Source: Micromonosporaceae bacterium (GTDB lineage: Bacteria > Actinomycetota > Actinomycetes > Mycobacteriales > Micromonosporaceae). From it: a stretch of 27,930 nt of DNA. The DNA is taken from contig JADGGF010000008.1 of assembly GCA_019690055.1 (NCBI GenBank), positions 1-27,930 of the forward strand, given 5' to 3'. The notes below the pieces were generated by a model, which worked only from the letters and a program-made list of their open reading frames with translations, had not been told where the DNA came from and made no database searches. A program made the translations under genes and the position numbers. Positions 1 through 8,687 of the stretch are shown piece after piece (within the stretch, counting starts at the first letter, position 1; every line of letters starts with the position of its first letter).

Positions 1-240
1 GACGAACGTCGCCGCGAGCCACACCAGCCCCACGCCGGCGAGGGCGGTGGCGGCCCGCCGATCCACCCGGTGGGCGGCCCCACCAGCATCAGCGCCGCCA
101 GCCTCAGTGCCGTCGGTCACAGCGTCGCCGGCCCCGGTGGTGGCCTCGACAGCGGTCTCGGCGTTCGCGGTGCCGGCGTTCGCGGTCTCGGCGGTCGTGG
201 CCCCGGCGTCGGTGGTGTCGGCGTTCACGGCAGCGTCCAC
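1..240 (-). CDS. 5' part of an unknown Ala/Thr-rich, membrane-anchored protein (runs off the window)
   Basis: Read on the minus strand from a GTG at 240, the frame stays open for 80 codons to the window edge. The first ~55 residues are a low-complexity stretch of Ala, Thr, Gly, Asp and Glu with near-repeats such as TAETANAGTANAETA. An Arg-rich patch (HRVDRR, about residues 57-62) follows, then a hydrophobic run ALAGVGLVWLAATFV (about 66-80) that looks like the start of a membrane segment. This resembles actinobacterial membrane proteins with a disordered cytoplasmic N-terminus followed by positive charges and a helix. The start is supported by a TAGGCT box exactly 8 nt upstream, the same arrangement as at prfB, ftsE and tetR in this window. 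It is divergent from pruA. The family cannot be named because the conserved part lies outside the window. The third-position GC pattern favours coding on this strand over the plus-strand frames. Confidence 0.6.
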   Translation of the reverse strand, partial: MDAAVNADTTDAGATTAETANAGTANAETAVEATTGAGDAVTDGTEAGGADAGGAAHRVDRRAATALAGVGLVWLAATFV

Positions 241-248
241 GAGACCAG

Positions 249-254
249 AGCCTA
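249..254 (-). promoter_or_regulatory. -10 box (TAGGCT) for the minus-strand gene starting at 240
   Basis: TAGGCT on the minus strand fits the actinobacterial TANNNT -10 consensus and lies 8 nt before the GTG start. A transcript initiating 6-8 nt downstream would begin at or next to the start codon, so the gene is probably leaderless. No convincing -35 is visible. Confidence 0.45.
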
Positions 255-367
255 CGCGGCGGCCTGATCGGGCCCGGCCCCATGCGACGATGGGACGGGG
301 TTCGCGCCGACGCCACCCCTGCGCCTGCGCGTGCCCCGGGAGGCGACCCGTGGAGAGGCAGGCAGGA

Positions 368-1996
<1,629 letters not shown>

Positions 1997-2073
1997 TATC
2001 GGCATCACATTAACCAGTGTGAATGTTGATGATTAGCCATCATTGAACGTACGGTCCGAAGCGCCGAGCGGGC

Positions 2074-2124
2074 CTCGGGGTCGATGGCATGCGTGCGCCT
2101 GCGTCGCTTGCCGTCGACCCCGGG
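2074..2124 (+). terminator. Long hairpin downstream of pruA, probable terminator
   Basis: The arms CTCGGGGTCGATGGCA (2074-2089) and TGCCGTCGACCCCGGG (2109-2124) pair over 16 bp, with only two G-T wobbles, around a 19-nt loop. It lies 77 nt after the pruA stop and has no T-tract, as is common for actinobacterial terminators. It could also be a structured RNA element, but nothing identifies one. Confidence 0.5.
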
Positions 2125-2157
2125 TCGGCTGCGGGTGCGGGCTGGTCCGGCTGGCGG

Positions 2158-2169
2158 AACCGTACGGTT
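2158..2169. promoter_or_regulatory. Perfect 12-bp palindrome, possible operator
   Basis: AACCGTACGGTT is its own reverse complement. A related half, CGTACGGT, occurs at 2048-2055. Such palindromes are typical of TetR-type operators, but no regulator gene lies next to it and no promoter elements frame it convincingly. It is reported as a site only. Confidence 0.35.
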
Positions 2170-2481
2170 TGGTGCACAATGGGCGTCCGAGCTGGTGGCC
2201 GAGACGACGGAGAGTCGCTGCACGCTCGGATCGAGCAGGTCCGCCCGAGGCAGGTCCCGGTCGTGGCCCGTCGACCACGACCCGCACCACCCCGACACGA
2301 GCACCTCGACGCCATGACTCCACACGGTTGGCCTCGACACGCTGCCCGGGCTGCGCGTCTGATGCCGGGTTCGGAGGTTTTGCTGGGCTAACGTGATGAA
2401 CTCGGCGCCGTGTGCGTCGGGCGCCCAGCGCGGTGCCACGGGCCACCGCCACCACAACCCTGCTGGGAGGAAGTAGCCAGG

Positions 2482-5400
2482 ATGTCGTCGACCCGGTCGA
2501 AGGATCGTGAGCTGATCGCCACGACCGCGAGCCTCGTCGAGTTCCTCCGCGACGTGGCGATGGCGCGGCAGAAGCGGGTCGTCGATGTGGGCGAGTACAA
2601 GCAGGTGTTGTGGCTGGACAGCCTGCCCGACGGGGTCACCGTCAACCACGACGCCGGCCCGGGCGACGCCCTGCTCTCCGTTCCCCGCTTCCGTCAGGTG
2701 GCGCCCCCGCCTCCGCCCGCCAAGCTCACCGGATTCCTGGATCGAGATGACCTGCTGAACTCCGACCTGCGCGAGCCGCCGCTCAAGGAGAAGGGGTCGG
2801 GGTGGGTCGAGGTCCGCACGGCGGAAGGGCTGAAGACCCGCTCCGGCGTGGTGGAGCGGGACGCCAGCGTCATCGAGGCGTACTACTCCTACCTCGACGT
2901 CTGGAAGGCTTGGGCGGCGCGCGACCGCAAGCAGAAGCCGTACCGCACGTGGTACGAGGGGCTCGCCCAGGCGGCCCACTTGGTGGCCGAGCAGGAGGAC
3001 CAGTACGAGTTGGTGCTCGGCTTCGGGCTGCTCACGTGGCGGACGCCGGCCGGCACCGTGATCCGCAACCACCTCTTCACCACCCGGCTCATCGCAGTCA
3101 TCGACGCCGACAAGGACGAGGTGCGGCTACTCATCGACCCGGACGCGGCCACGCGGGCCCAGGACCGCGAGCTGCTCGACGGCGAGGTCGGCTACGACCC
3201 GACCCGGGTCGAGTGGGTGCACGACCAGATCCGCGACGAGGCGGTGGTGACGCCGCTGGTCGACGGTGAGGCTCTGGTCAAGACGTGGGCCGACAAGGCG
3301 CTCGACGTGGACACGCCCTTCATCGCCGACTGGCGGCCGCAGCCGGCGCCGGCGGTGGCCGAGGGCGAGGAGGTGTTGGGCCGACCGGAGGTGCGCCTGG
3401 CTCCGGCCGTGGTGCTGCGGCGGCGCGAGCGGGCGAGCCTGATCGGCTACTACGACGCGATGCTGCGGGCCCTGCGTGGCCCGAAGGCGCAGGCGCCCCT
3501 GGGCCTGGCGCAACTGGTCACCTCGATGGAGGCCGAGGAGCGGCTGGCCTGGCTGGAGGAGGAGGGCGCCACCAGCGGCGAGGTGCTGGGCGCCGACCCG
3601 CTCTTCCCGCTGCCGGCCAACCCCGAGCAGATGCGAATCATGGAGCGCCTGCGCGGCAACAACGGCGTGGTGGTGCAGGGTCCGCCCGGCACCGGCAAGA
3701 CCCACACGATCGCCAACCTCATGTCGGCCCTGCTGGCCCAGGGCCAGCGGGTCCTGGTGACCAGCCAGAAGGCGCAGGCCCTGCGCGTGCTGCGGGACAA
3801 GCTGCCGGCCGAGGTGGCCCGGCTATGCGTCTCCATCACGGACCTGGACCGCGGCGGCTCGGCCGAGCTCGAGGGCAGCGTCAAGGCCATGTCGACCCGC
3901 TACGCCTCGTTCGACCCGGCGGCGCACGACGCGGAGGTGGCCAAGGGCGAGCAGCGCCGCCGCGAGTTGATGTCCAAGGTGGAGAGTCTGACCGAGGCCA
4001 TCCGGCAGTTGCGCGAGGCCGAGACGGTGGTGCACCCCGAGGTGGCCCCGGGCTACTCGGGAACGTTGGCGCAGATCGCGACGAAGCTGCGTGAAGAGGC
4101 GCCGCGCCTGGGCTGGGTTCCACTGCCGGCCGAACAGGCGCCAATGACGGCCGAGGAGGCGGCCGAGCTGCTGCGGCTGCTGCGCACCCAGACCCCGCAA
4201 CGGCTGGCCCGCACCAACCAGCGGCCGGTGTCCCTGGACGACTACCCGAGCGTGGACGAGCTGACCGAGCTGGTGGCGGCCGAGGCCAAGGCCCGGCAGG
4301 TGGCCGAACAGGGTGCCACCGACGTGTCCCGGCATCTGTCCAGTTTGGACGGGGACATGCTCGCCCGGCTGCGGGCCAAGGTGGAGAGCGCCCGGCAGCT
4401 CACCAGCCTGCTCGGGCTGCCCTTGGACGCCCGGGCGTGGAGCCTGGACGACTGGGCGGTCCGGGCCATTCGGGACGGCCTCGGCGGGCACAACGGGACG
4501 CTGTGGGCGCAGATCGCGGCCGGGCGGGCCCAGCTCACCGAGGCCCAGCAGGCGTTGGGAGAGCTGGGGTTCCGCGACATCGTGGTGCGGGCCGGGGCGC
4601 CGGGCTCACCGACCGCGCGCTACGAGACCGTCAAGGCCCTGCACGAGTACCTGGCCAGCGGCGGCAAGCTGCGCTCGGCGTTCAAGTCCAGCGAGCAGCG
4701 GGCCGCCGAGCCCATCCTCGACCGGGCCACCGTGGACGGCCTGCCGGTCACCACGCCCGAGCAGGTGGACCTGCTGTGCCGGGCGCTGAAGGCGCAGGCC
4801 GCCATGGAGACGCTCGGCCGCGGCTTCACGATCGTCGGCGCCACCGTCACGGGCGCTCCGGACGAGTCGGTGCACCAGTCGGTGGCCCGGGTCGTGGACC
4901 TGTACGCCCGGCTCGATCTGGTGCAGCGTTTCCTCGCCGCGGTCACCGAGATCCGCACCGCGCTGACGACGACGGAGTCGTTCCTCCCGCTGACCAGCCC
5001 GGGCGAGTGGCAGGACTTCGTCGAGGCGCTCGAGGGCGTACGGCTGCGGCTGGAGACGGACGCCGCCTCGGCCCGCCTGGTCGCCGTGGCTGACCGCTTG
5101 GCCGCCGACGCCAAGGCCGAGCACGCGCCGCCGGAGCTGGCCCAGGCCGCCGACGCGGTGCTGGCCCGCGACGTCGACGCCTACGCCCGCGCGCTGGCCG
5201 GCCTGGCCGCGGTGGCGCACGAAATTGCCGAGCAGGCGGCCTGCGAGCAGCTGCGCGACCGCCTGCGGGAACGCCACCCGGCTCTGGCCGAGCTGCTTGA
5301 GTCGACAGTGGATAGTCCGGAGTGGACGGATCGGATCGCCCACTGGGACGAGGCGTTCGCCTGGGCGCGGGCGAACACGTTCTTCCAACGGCAGCGCCAG

Positions 5401-7053
5401 CCCGGCCGCGAGCAGCAGCTCGAGGCGGAGTTGAACGACACCATCGCGCGGTTGCGCCAGGAGAACGCCTCGCTGGCCGCGGTGCGCGCGTGGGGGCACT
5501 GCCTGCGGCGTATGACCGCGCACCAGGCGCAGGCGCTGCAGGCGTACGAACAGCACATGCGGTCGCTCGGCAAGGGCACGGGCAAGTACGCGTCGAAGTT
5601 CCGCGGCCTGGCTCGGCAGGCCATGCGGGAGGCGCGCAACGCCGTGCCGGCGTGGATCATGCCACTCGACGTGGTGCTGGAGACGCTCGCCCCGATCCGG
5701 GACTCGTTCGACGTGGTGATCGTCGACGAGGCGAGCCAGGCGAGCATCGAGGACCTGTTCCTGCTCTGGCTCGCCCCCCGGGTGATCGTGGTCGGGGACG
5801 ACAAGCAGTGTGCCCCCTCGCAGGTGCGCCTCGGTGAGCTGGAGCCGATCTTCAGCAAGCTCACGTCGTACCTGCCCGACCTGCCGGCCTACCTGCGCGA
5901 CGCGTTCACCCCGCGGTCGAGCCTGTTCGATCTCCTGCGCACGCGGTTCGGCGCGGTGATCCCGCTGCGCGAGCACTTCCGGTGCATGCCCGAGATCATC
6001 GAGTTCTCGTCGCGGCAGTTCTACGCGGATGAGCCGCTGGTGCCGCTGCGGCAGTTCGGCGCGGACCGTCTCCCGCCGCTGCGGGCGGTCCGGGTGGAGC
6101 AGGCGGTGACCGAGGGCAGCAACACCCGGCTGCGCAACCCGGTCGAGGCCGAGGCGATCGTGAGCCAGATCGAGCAGTGCCTGGCCGACCCGGCGTACAA
6201 GGACAAGACCATGGGCGTGGTCGTGCTGCAGGGCACCGGCCAGGTGCACCTGCTGCACCGGCTGCTGCTCGAGCGCATCGACCCGGCCGAGTGGCAGGCG
6301 CGGCGGCTGCGCGTGGGGACGCCGCCGGACTTCCAGGGCGACGAGCGCGACATCATCTTCATCTCGCTCGTGATCGCCGAGAAGCGCGCCGCGATCACCG
6401 GGACCGAGTGGCAGCGGCGCTTCAACGTGGCCGCGTCCCGGGCCCGGGACCAGATGTGGCTGTTCCACTCCGTGGGGCTGGACCAGTTGAGCCCGCTCGA
6501 CCTGCGCGCGTCGCTGCTGTCGTACGTGCTCAACCCGCCGCCGGCGTTGGTGGCCGAGCCGCTGCGCGACGTGACGCCGGACGAGCCGCACCCGGCGTTC
6601 CGGTCGCTGTTCGACCAGCGCGTGTTCTGCCGCATCGCCGCCAAGGGGTACCACGTCACGCCGCAGGTGCAGGTCAACGGCCGGGCCATCGACCTGGTCG
6701 TGACCGGGGCCAAGGGCCGGCTGGCGATCGGGTGCGACGGGCAGGTCTGGCCGGGCACCCCGGAGCAGCACGCGGCCGACCTGGATCGGGAGCGGGAGCT
6801 GCAGCGCGCCGGGTGGCGGTTCTGGCGGGTGCGGGAGAGCGAGTTCGCGTACGACCCCGACGCCGCGCTCGCCCCGCTGTGGACGACCCTGCGCAAGCTC
6901 GGCATCGGCAAGTACGACCCGGCCGACTTCGTCGGGATCGCCTCCTCGGCGACCGTGTGGACGCCGACCCAGCTGTCCACCGTGGAAGGGCTGGACGGGC
7001 TCGAGGGCGACTCGCCCGAGGAGCTCGACGACGTCGTGCTCACCCGCCCCTAG
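2482..7053 (+). CDS. Large SF1 (Upf1/DNA2-like) helicase with C-terminal Vsr/MTES-type nuclease domain
   Basis: A 1523-residue protein. ATG 2482 follows GGGAGGAAG at a good distance, and the open frame before it is not protein-like. An N-terminal domain of unknown function (about 1-380) is followed by motif I GPPGTGKT (400-407) and a ~670-residue insertion rich in Ala/Glu/Arg helices. Then come motif II VDEASQ (D1082, E1083), motif III GDDKQ (1105-1109), motif IV REHFRCMPEI (from 1163), motif V TPPDFQGDERD (1280-1290) and motif VI FNVAASRARD (1314-1323). All ATPase motifs are intact. Residues ~1375-1480 resemble the Vsr/MTES restriction-endonuclease fold: GRAIDLVV with D1404, then LAIGCDGQVWPG, then RERELQRAGWRFWRVRESEF. 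Related proteins usually read ECDG..WH here, whereas this one has G1417 and P1424, so the nuclease may be inactive. Helicase-Vsr fusions are known among candidate phage-defence genes, but repair or RNA roles are also possible. No partner gene is adjacent. Confidence 0.88.
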   Translation: MSSTRSKDRELIATTASLVEFLRDVAMARQKRVVDVGEYKQVLWLDSLPDGVTVNHDAGPGDALLSVPRFRQVAPPPPPAKLTGFLDRDDLLNSDLREPPLKEKGSGWVEVRTAEGLKTRSGVVERDASVIEAYYSYLDVWKAWAARDRKQKPYRTWYEGLAQAAHLVAEQEDQYELVLGFGLLTWRTPAGTVIRNHLFTTRLIAVIDADKDEVRLLIDPDAATRAQDRELLDGEVGYDPTRVEWVHDQIRDEAVVTPLVDGEALVKTWADKALDVDTPFIADWRPQPAPAVAEGEEVLGRPEVRLAPAVVLRRRERASLIGYYDAMLRALRGPKAQAPLGLAQLVTSMEAEERLAWLEEEGATSGEVLGADPLFPLPANPEQMRIMERLRGNNGVVVQGPPGTGKTHTIANLMSALLAQGQRVLVTSQKAQALRVLRDKLPAEVARLCVSITDLDRGGSAELEGSVKAMSTRYASFDPAAHDAEVAKGEQRRRELMSKVESLTEAIRQLREAETVVHPEVAPGYSGTLAQIATKLREEAPRLGWVPLPAEQAPMTAEEAAELLRLLRTQTPQRLARTNQRPVSLDDYPSVDELTELVAAEAKARQVAEQGATDVSRHLSSLDGDMLARLRAKVESARQLTSLLGLPLDARAWSLDDWAVRAIRDGLGGHNGTLWAQIAAGRAQLTEAQQALGELGFRDIVVRAGAPGSPTARYETVKALHEYLASGGKLRSAFKSSEQRAAEPILDRATVDGLPVTTPEQVDLLCRALKAQAAMETLGRGFTIVGATVTGAPDESVHQSVARVVDLYARLDLVQRFLAAVTEIRTALTTTESFLPLTSPGEWQDFVEALEGVRLRLETDAASARLVAVADRLAADAKAEHAPPELAQAADAVLARDVDAYARALAGLAAVAHEIAEQAACEQLRDRLRERHPALAELLESTVDSPEWTDRIAHWDEAFAWARANTFFQRQRQPGREQQLEAELNDTIARLRQENASLAAVRAWGHCLRRMTAHQAQALQAYEQHMRSLGKGTGKYASKFRGLARQAMREARNAVPAWIMPLDVVLETLAPIRDSFDVVIVDEASQASIEDLFLLWLAPRVIVVGDDKQCAPSQVRLGELEPIFSKLTSYLPDLPAYLRDAFTPRSSLFDLLRTRFGAVIPLREHFRCMPEIIEFSSRQFYADEPLVPLRQFGADRLPPLRAVRVEQAVTEGSNTRLRNPVEAEAIVSQIEQCLADPAYKDKTMGVVVLQGTGQVHLLHRLLLERIDPAEWQARRLRVGTPPDFQGDERDIIFISLVIAEKRAAITGTEWQRRFNVAASRARDQMWLFHSVGLDQLSPLDLRASLLSYVLNPPPALVAEPLRDVTPDEPHPAFRSLFDQRVFCRIAAKGYHVTPQVQVNGRAIDLVVTGAKGRLAIGCDGQVWPGTPEQHAADLDRERELQRAGWRFWRVRESEFAYDPDAALAPLWTTLRKLGIGKYDPADFVGIASSATVWTPTQLSTVEGLDGLEGDSPEELDDVVLTRP

Positions 7054-7083
7054 GTCGGGCCGCGCTCCCAGGTCAGCCGGCGG

Positions 7084-7105
7084 CCGGGGAAGGCGTCGGC
7101 CCCGG
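7084..7105. terminator. Short GC hairpin between convergent genes
   Basis: CCGGGG (7084-7089) and CCCCGG (7100-7105) form a 6-bp stem in the 68-base gap between the convergent helicase and RHH-like genes. It could terminate both, but the stem is short and the surroundings are uniformly GC-rich. Confidence 0.25.
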
Positions 7106-7121
7106 TCAGACGCCGGCGGGG

Positions 7122-7691
7122 TCAGCCGTCGGCCGGGGCGGGGCCGCGGCGGCGCAGCTCCTCGACCTGACCCATCGCCGCGCGGAGCTGGCTGAGCCAC
7201 TCGTCGCCGTGCTCGCCGACGAGCCGGACGCACCAGGCGAGCGCCTCGGAGCGTGACCGGGCGACACCGGCGGCGACCAGGGTGTCGAGCACCTGGCGCT
7301 CCGGCTGCCGGAGTCGGGTCATGACCGGTGCCGAGTAGGTGCTGAACATCTGCCGCGTCCCACCGCTGATGGCTCCCCAGGCGACCTTGCGCCGGTAGCG
7401 GTGCTCCAGGTGCTGGGCCAGCCGGACCCGCTGCTCGCGGGTCTGTTCCCGGAAGGCGGCGATGTGGGCCTGCTCGGCGGCGGCCCGGTCCGCGTCACTG
7501 GCCCCGTCGGGCACGGGCGGAGGGGGCAGGGTGCCCACGACCACGATCTCGTCGCGGTCGATCGTCACCTCGGGGGGTCCGGTGAACCACTCCGGGGGCA
7601 ACGCTGCGCTGATCCACTCCACCGCGTCGTCGGTCGGCGGCGGCTCGGCGTGCGCTCCTCCGCGCCCTCGGCCCCAAACCCGGTCATACAT
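7122..7691 (-). CDS. Conserved hypothetical protein with a C-terminal ribbon-helix-helix-like segment
   Basis: A 189-residue protein. ATG at 7691 has a clear AAGGAG eight bases upstream on the minus strand. Upstream in-frame codons to 7985 run through the padR promoter and give a non-protein-like sequence. The N-terminal half has an acidic/hydrophobic segment (EVTIDRDEIVVVGTLPPPP, about 41-59), then a charged helix (DRAAAEQAHIAAFREQTREQRVRLAQHLEHRYRRK, about 67-101). The region VMTRLRQPERQVLDTLVAAGVARSRSEALAWCVRLV (about 121-156) has the beta-strand/helix/SR-turn/helix pattern of CopG/Arc-type DNA-binding proteins. I do not recognise a named family. It is divergent from padR and convergent with the helicase gene. 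It may be a small DNA-binding regulator, but this rests on the pattern only. Confidence 0.75.
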   Translation of the reverse strand: MYDRVWGRGRGGAHAEPPPTDDAVEWISAALPPEWFTGPPEVTIDRDEIVVVGTLPPPPVPDGASDADRAAAEQAHIAAFREQTREQRVRLAQHLEHRYRRKVAWGAISGGTRQMFSTYSAPVMTRLRQPERQVLDTLVAAGVARSRSEALAWCVRLVGEHGDEWLSQLRAAMGQVEELRRRGPAPADG

Positions 7692-7905
7692 CGTTGCTCT
7701 CCTTACCTCATTGCAGCGATTACAGCATTTCACACTCCGGGTCGGTCTGGCCATGGCTGGCAGCCCTGGCGGGCGGAGCGGCCCCGGGGCCGGCCGCGCC
7801 GGCACCGATCGGTGGGTGCGGGCCGGTCGATCTGCCCGGCGGGGGCGCGGCCGGTACGCTACCGGGCGCCTATGGGGACAGTCGCCCTGCGACGGTCCAG
7901 ACGGG

Positions 7906-7927
7906 ACAGTGCACTGTGGATTACAAT
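7906..7927 (+). promoter_or_regulatory. padR promoter with palindromic operator candidate
   Basis: The perfect palindrome ACAGTGCACTGT (7906-7917) ends 4 bases before a near-consensus -10 box TACAAT (7922-7927). It therefore covers the spacer where RNA polymerase binds, the usual place for an autoregulatory operator. A related GGGACAGT sequence occurs again a little upstream (about 7875-7882). PadR proteins commonly bind short inverted repeats at their own promoter. That this palindrome is the site is an inference. Confidence 0.5.
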
Positions 7928-7974
7928 CGACGAAAACCTGGACACAGAACCGGATTGGTGGCAGCGTAGGGACT

Positions 7975-8487
7975 ATGGCAGACACAGTGAACGCAACAGC
8001 GGCGGCTCTGCTCGGGTTGCTGCACGAGGGGCCGATGACCGGTGGCCAGCTGATGGCGGCCGCCGAGCGCCGGTTGGGACCGTACTGGTCGATGACCCGC
8101 AGCCAGGTCTACCGCGAGCTCCCCGCCCTCGCCGAGATGGGCTTCGTGAAGATGGGCAAGCCCGGCCCCCGGGCCAGCCAGCCCTACTCGATCACCCCCG
8201 CCGGCAAGCGGGCCTTCGCCCGGTGGCTGGCCGAGGACCCGGGCATGGAGTCGCTGCGCAACCCCGTCGCCCTGCGCGTGGCGTTCGGCGCGCACCACAG
8301 CGCCGCGGCCCTCAAGGAACTCTATGAGAAGGCCACCGAGGCGCACACCAAGGCCCTGGCCGAGATCCGGGAGCAGGCACGTCAGGTGAAGGCCGACGGC
8401 GACACCTACGGCGCCGCCGCGCTCGAGTTCGCCGTCAACTACCACAAGGCGGCGCTCGCCTGGCTCAAGACCGCTCCGACCCGCTGA
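7975..8487 (+). CDS. PadR-family transcriptional regulator
   Basis: A 170-residue DNA-binding regulator. ATG 7975 begins MADTVNATAAALLGLLHEGPMTGGQLMAAAERRLGP, the N-terminal winged helix of PadR. It continues with SMTRSQVYRELPALAEMGFV and the wing YSITPAGKRAFARWLAEDP. The C-terminal half (about 95-165) is helical and charged (LKELYEKATEAHTKALAEIREQARQVK), consistent with the PadR dimerisation domain, and the length is normal. The ribosome binding site is weak (TAGGGA). GTG 7987 is an alternative start, but it would trim the first helix. The upstream palindrome suggests autorepression. No obvious target gene is adjacent other than the divergent RHH-like gene. Ligand unknown. Confidence 0.9.
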   Translation: MADTVNATAAALLGLLHEGPMTGGQLMAAAERRLGPYWSMTRSQVYRELPALAEMGFVKMGKPGPRASQPYSITPAGKRAFARWLAEDPGMESLRNPVALRVAFGAHHSAAALKELYEKATEAHTKALAEIREQARQVKADGDTYGAAALEFAVNYHKAALAWLKTAPTR

Positions 8488-8538
8488 CACCCCTCCCGAT
8501 TGGTTCCCGCCGCCGGCCGGGTTCCGGATCGTGGCGAT

Positions 8539-8560
8539 CTGGGGTCCCTCGGGACCCCAG
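8539..8560 (+). terminator. Hairpin terminator after padR
   Basis: CTGGGGTCCC (8539-8548) and GGGACCCCAG (8551-8560) are perfectly complementary, 10 bp, 51 nt after the padR stop. No T-tract follows. It separates padR from the prfB promoter. Confidence 0.6.
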
Positions 8561-8673
8561 GCATACCCCTCCCGGCGTGGCCATCCCGACGTACGTGCCC
8601 TGGGCATACATCGCCGGTCCGTCCGGCGCACGGACGAGGCGGCGGGGGTCCGGGTGATCGGCGGCCGGCCCGT

Positions 8674-8679
8674 TACGCT
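8674..8679 (+). promoter_or_regulatory. -10 box (TACGCT) of prfB
   Basis: TACGCT matches TANNNT and stands exactly 8 nt before GTG 8688. Initiation would fall on or just before the start codon, implying a leaderless prfB(-ftsEX) transcript. There is no Shine-Dalgarno sequence before 8688, which fits. Confidence 0.55.
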
Positions 8680-8687
8680 TGATGGTT

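Larger units (their letters stand above)
1997..2481. other. 485-base non-coding stretch between pruA and the helicase gene
   Basis: Open frames here on both strands give Arg/Pro/Ala-rich translations with no recognisable domain and no ribosome binding site, so I call none. The stretch holds an AT-richer segment just after pruA, the hairpin at 2074-2124, and a perfect 12-bp palindrome AACCGTACGGTT at 2158-2169. A TAACGT sequence at 2389-2394 might be a -10 box for the helicase gene, but no good -35 accompanies it. Confidence 0.5.

Noticed and set aside
47..367. N-terminal extension of pruA to 47
   Set aside because: The extra 107 residues are low-complexity and antisense to a better frame; ATG 368 has a purine-rich site and gives the normal family length.
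2005..3072. 355-codon minus-strand frame over the helicase start and its upstream gap
   Set aside because: Mostly antisense to the helicase N-terminus; the part in the gap shows no domain or ribosome binding site.
4606..7233. 875-codon open frame on the minus strand across the helicase gene
   Set aside because: It is the mirror of a high-GC gene whose third-position bias leaves the antisense frame open. The translation is His/Arg/Pro-rich with no motifs, while the plus strand has a complete helicase.
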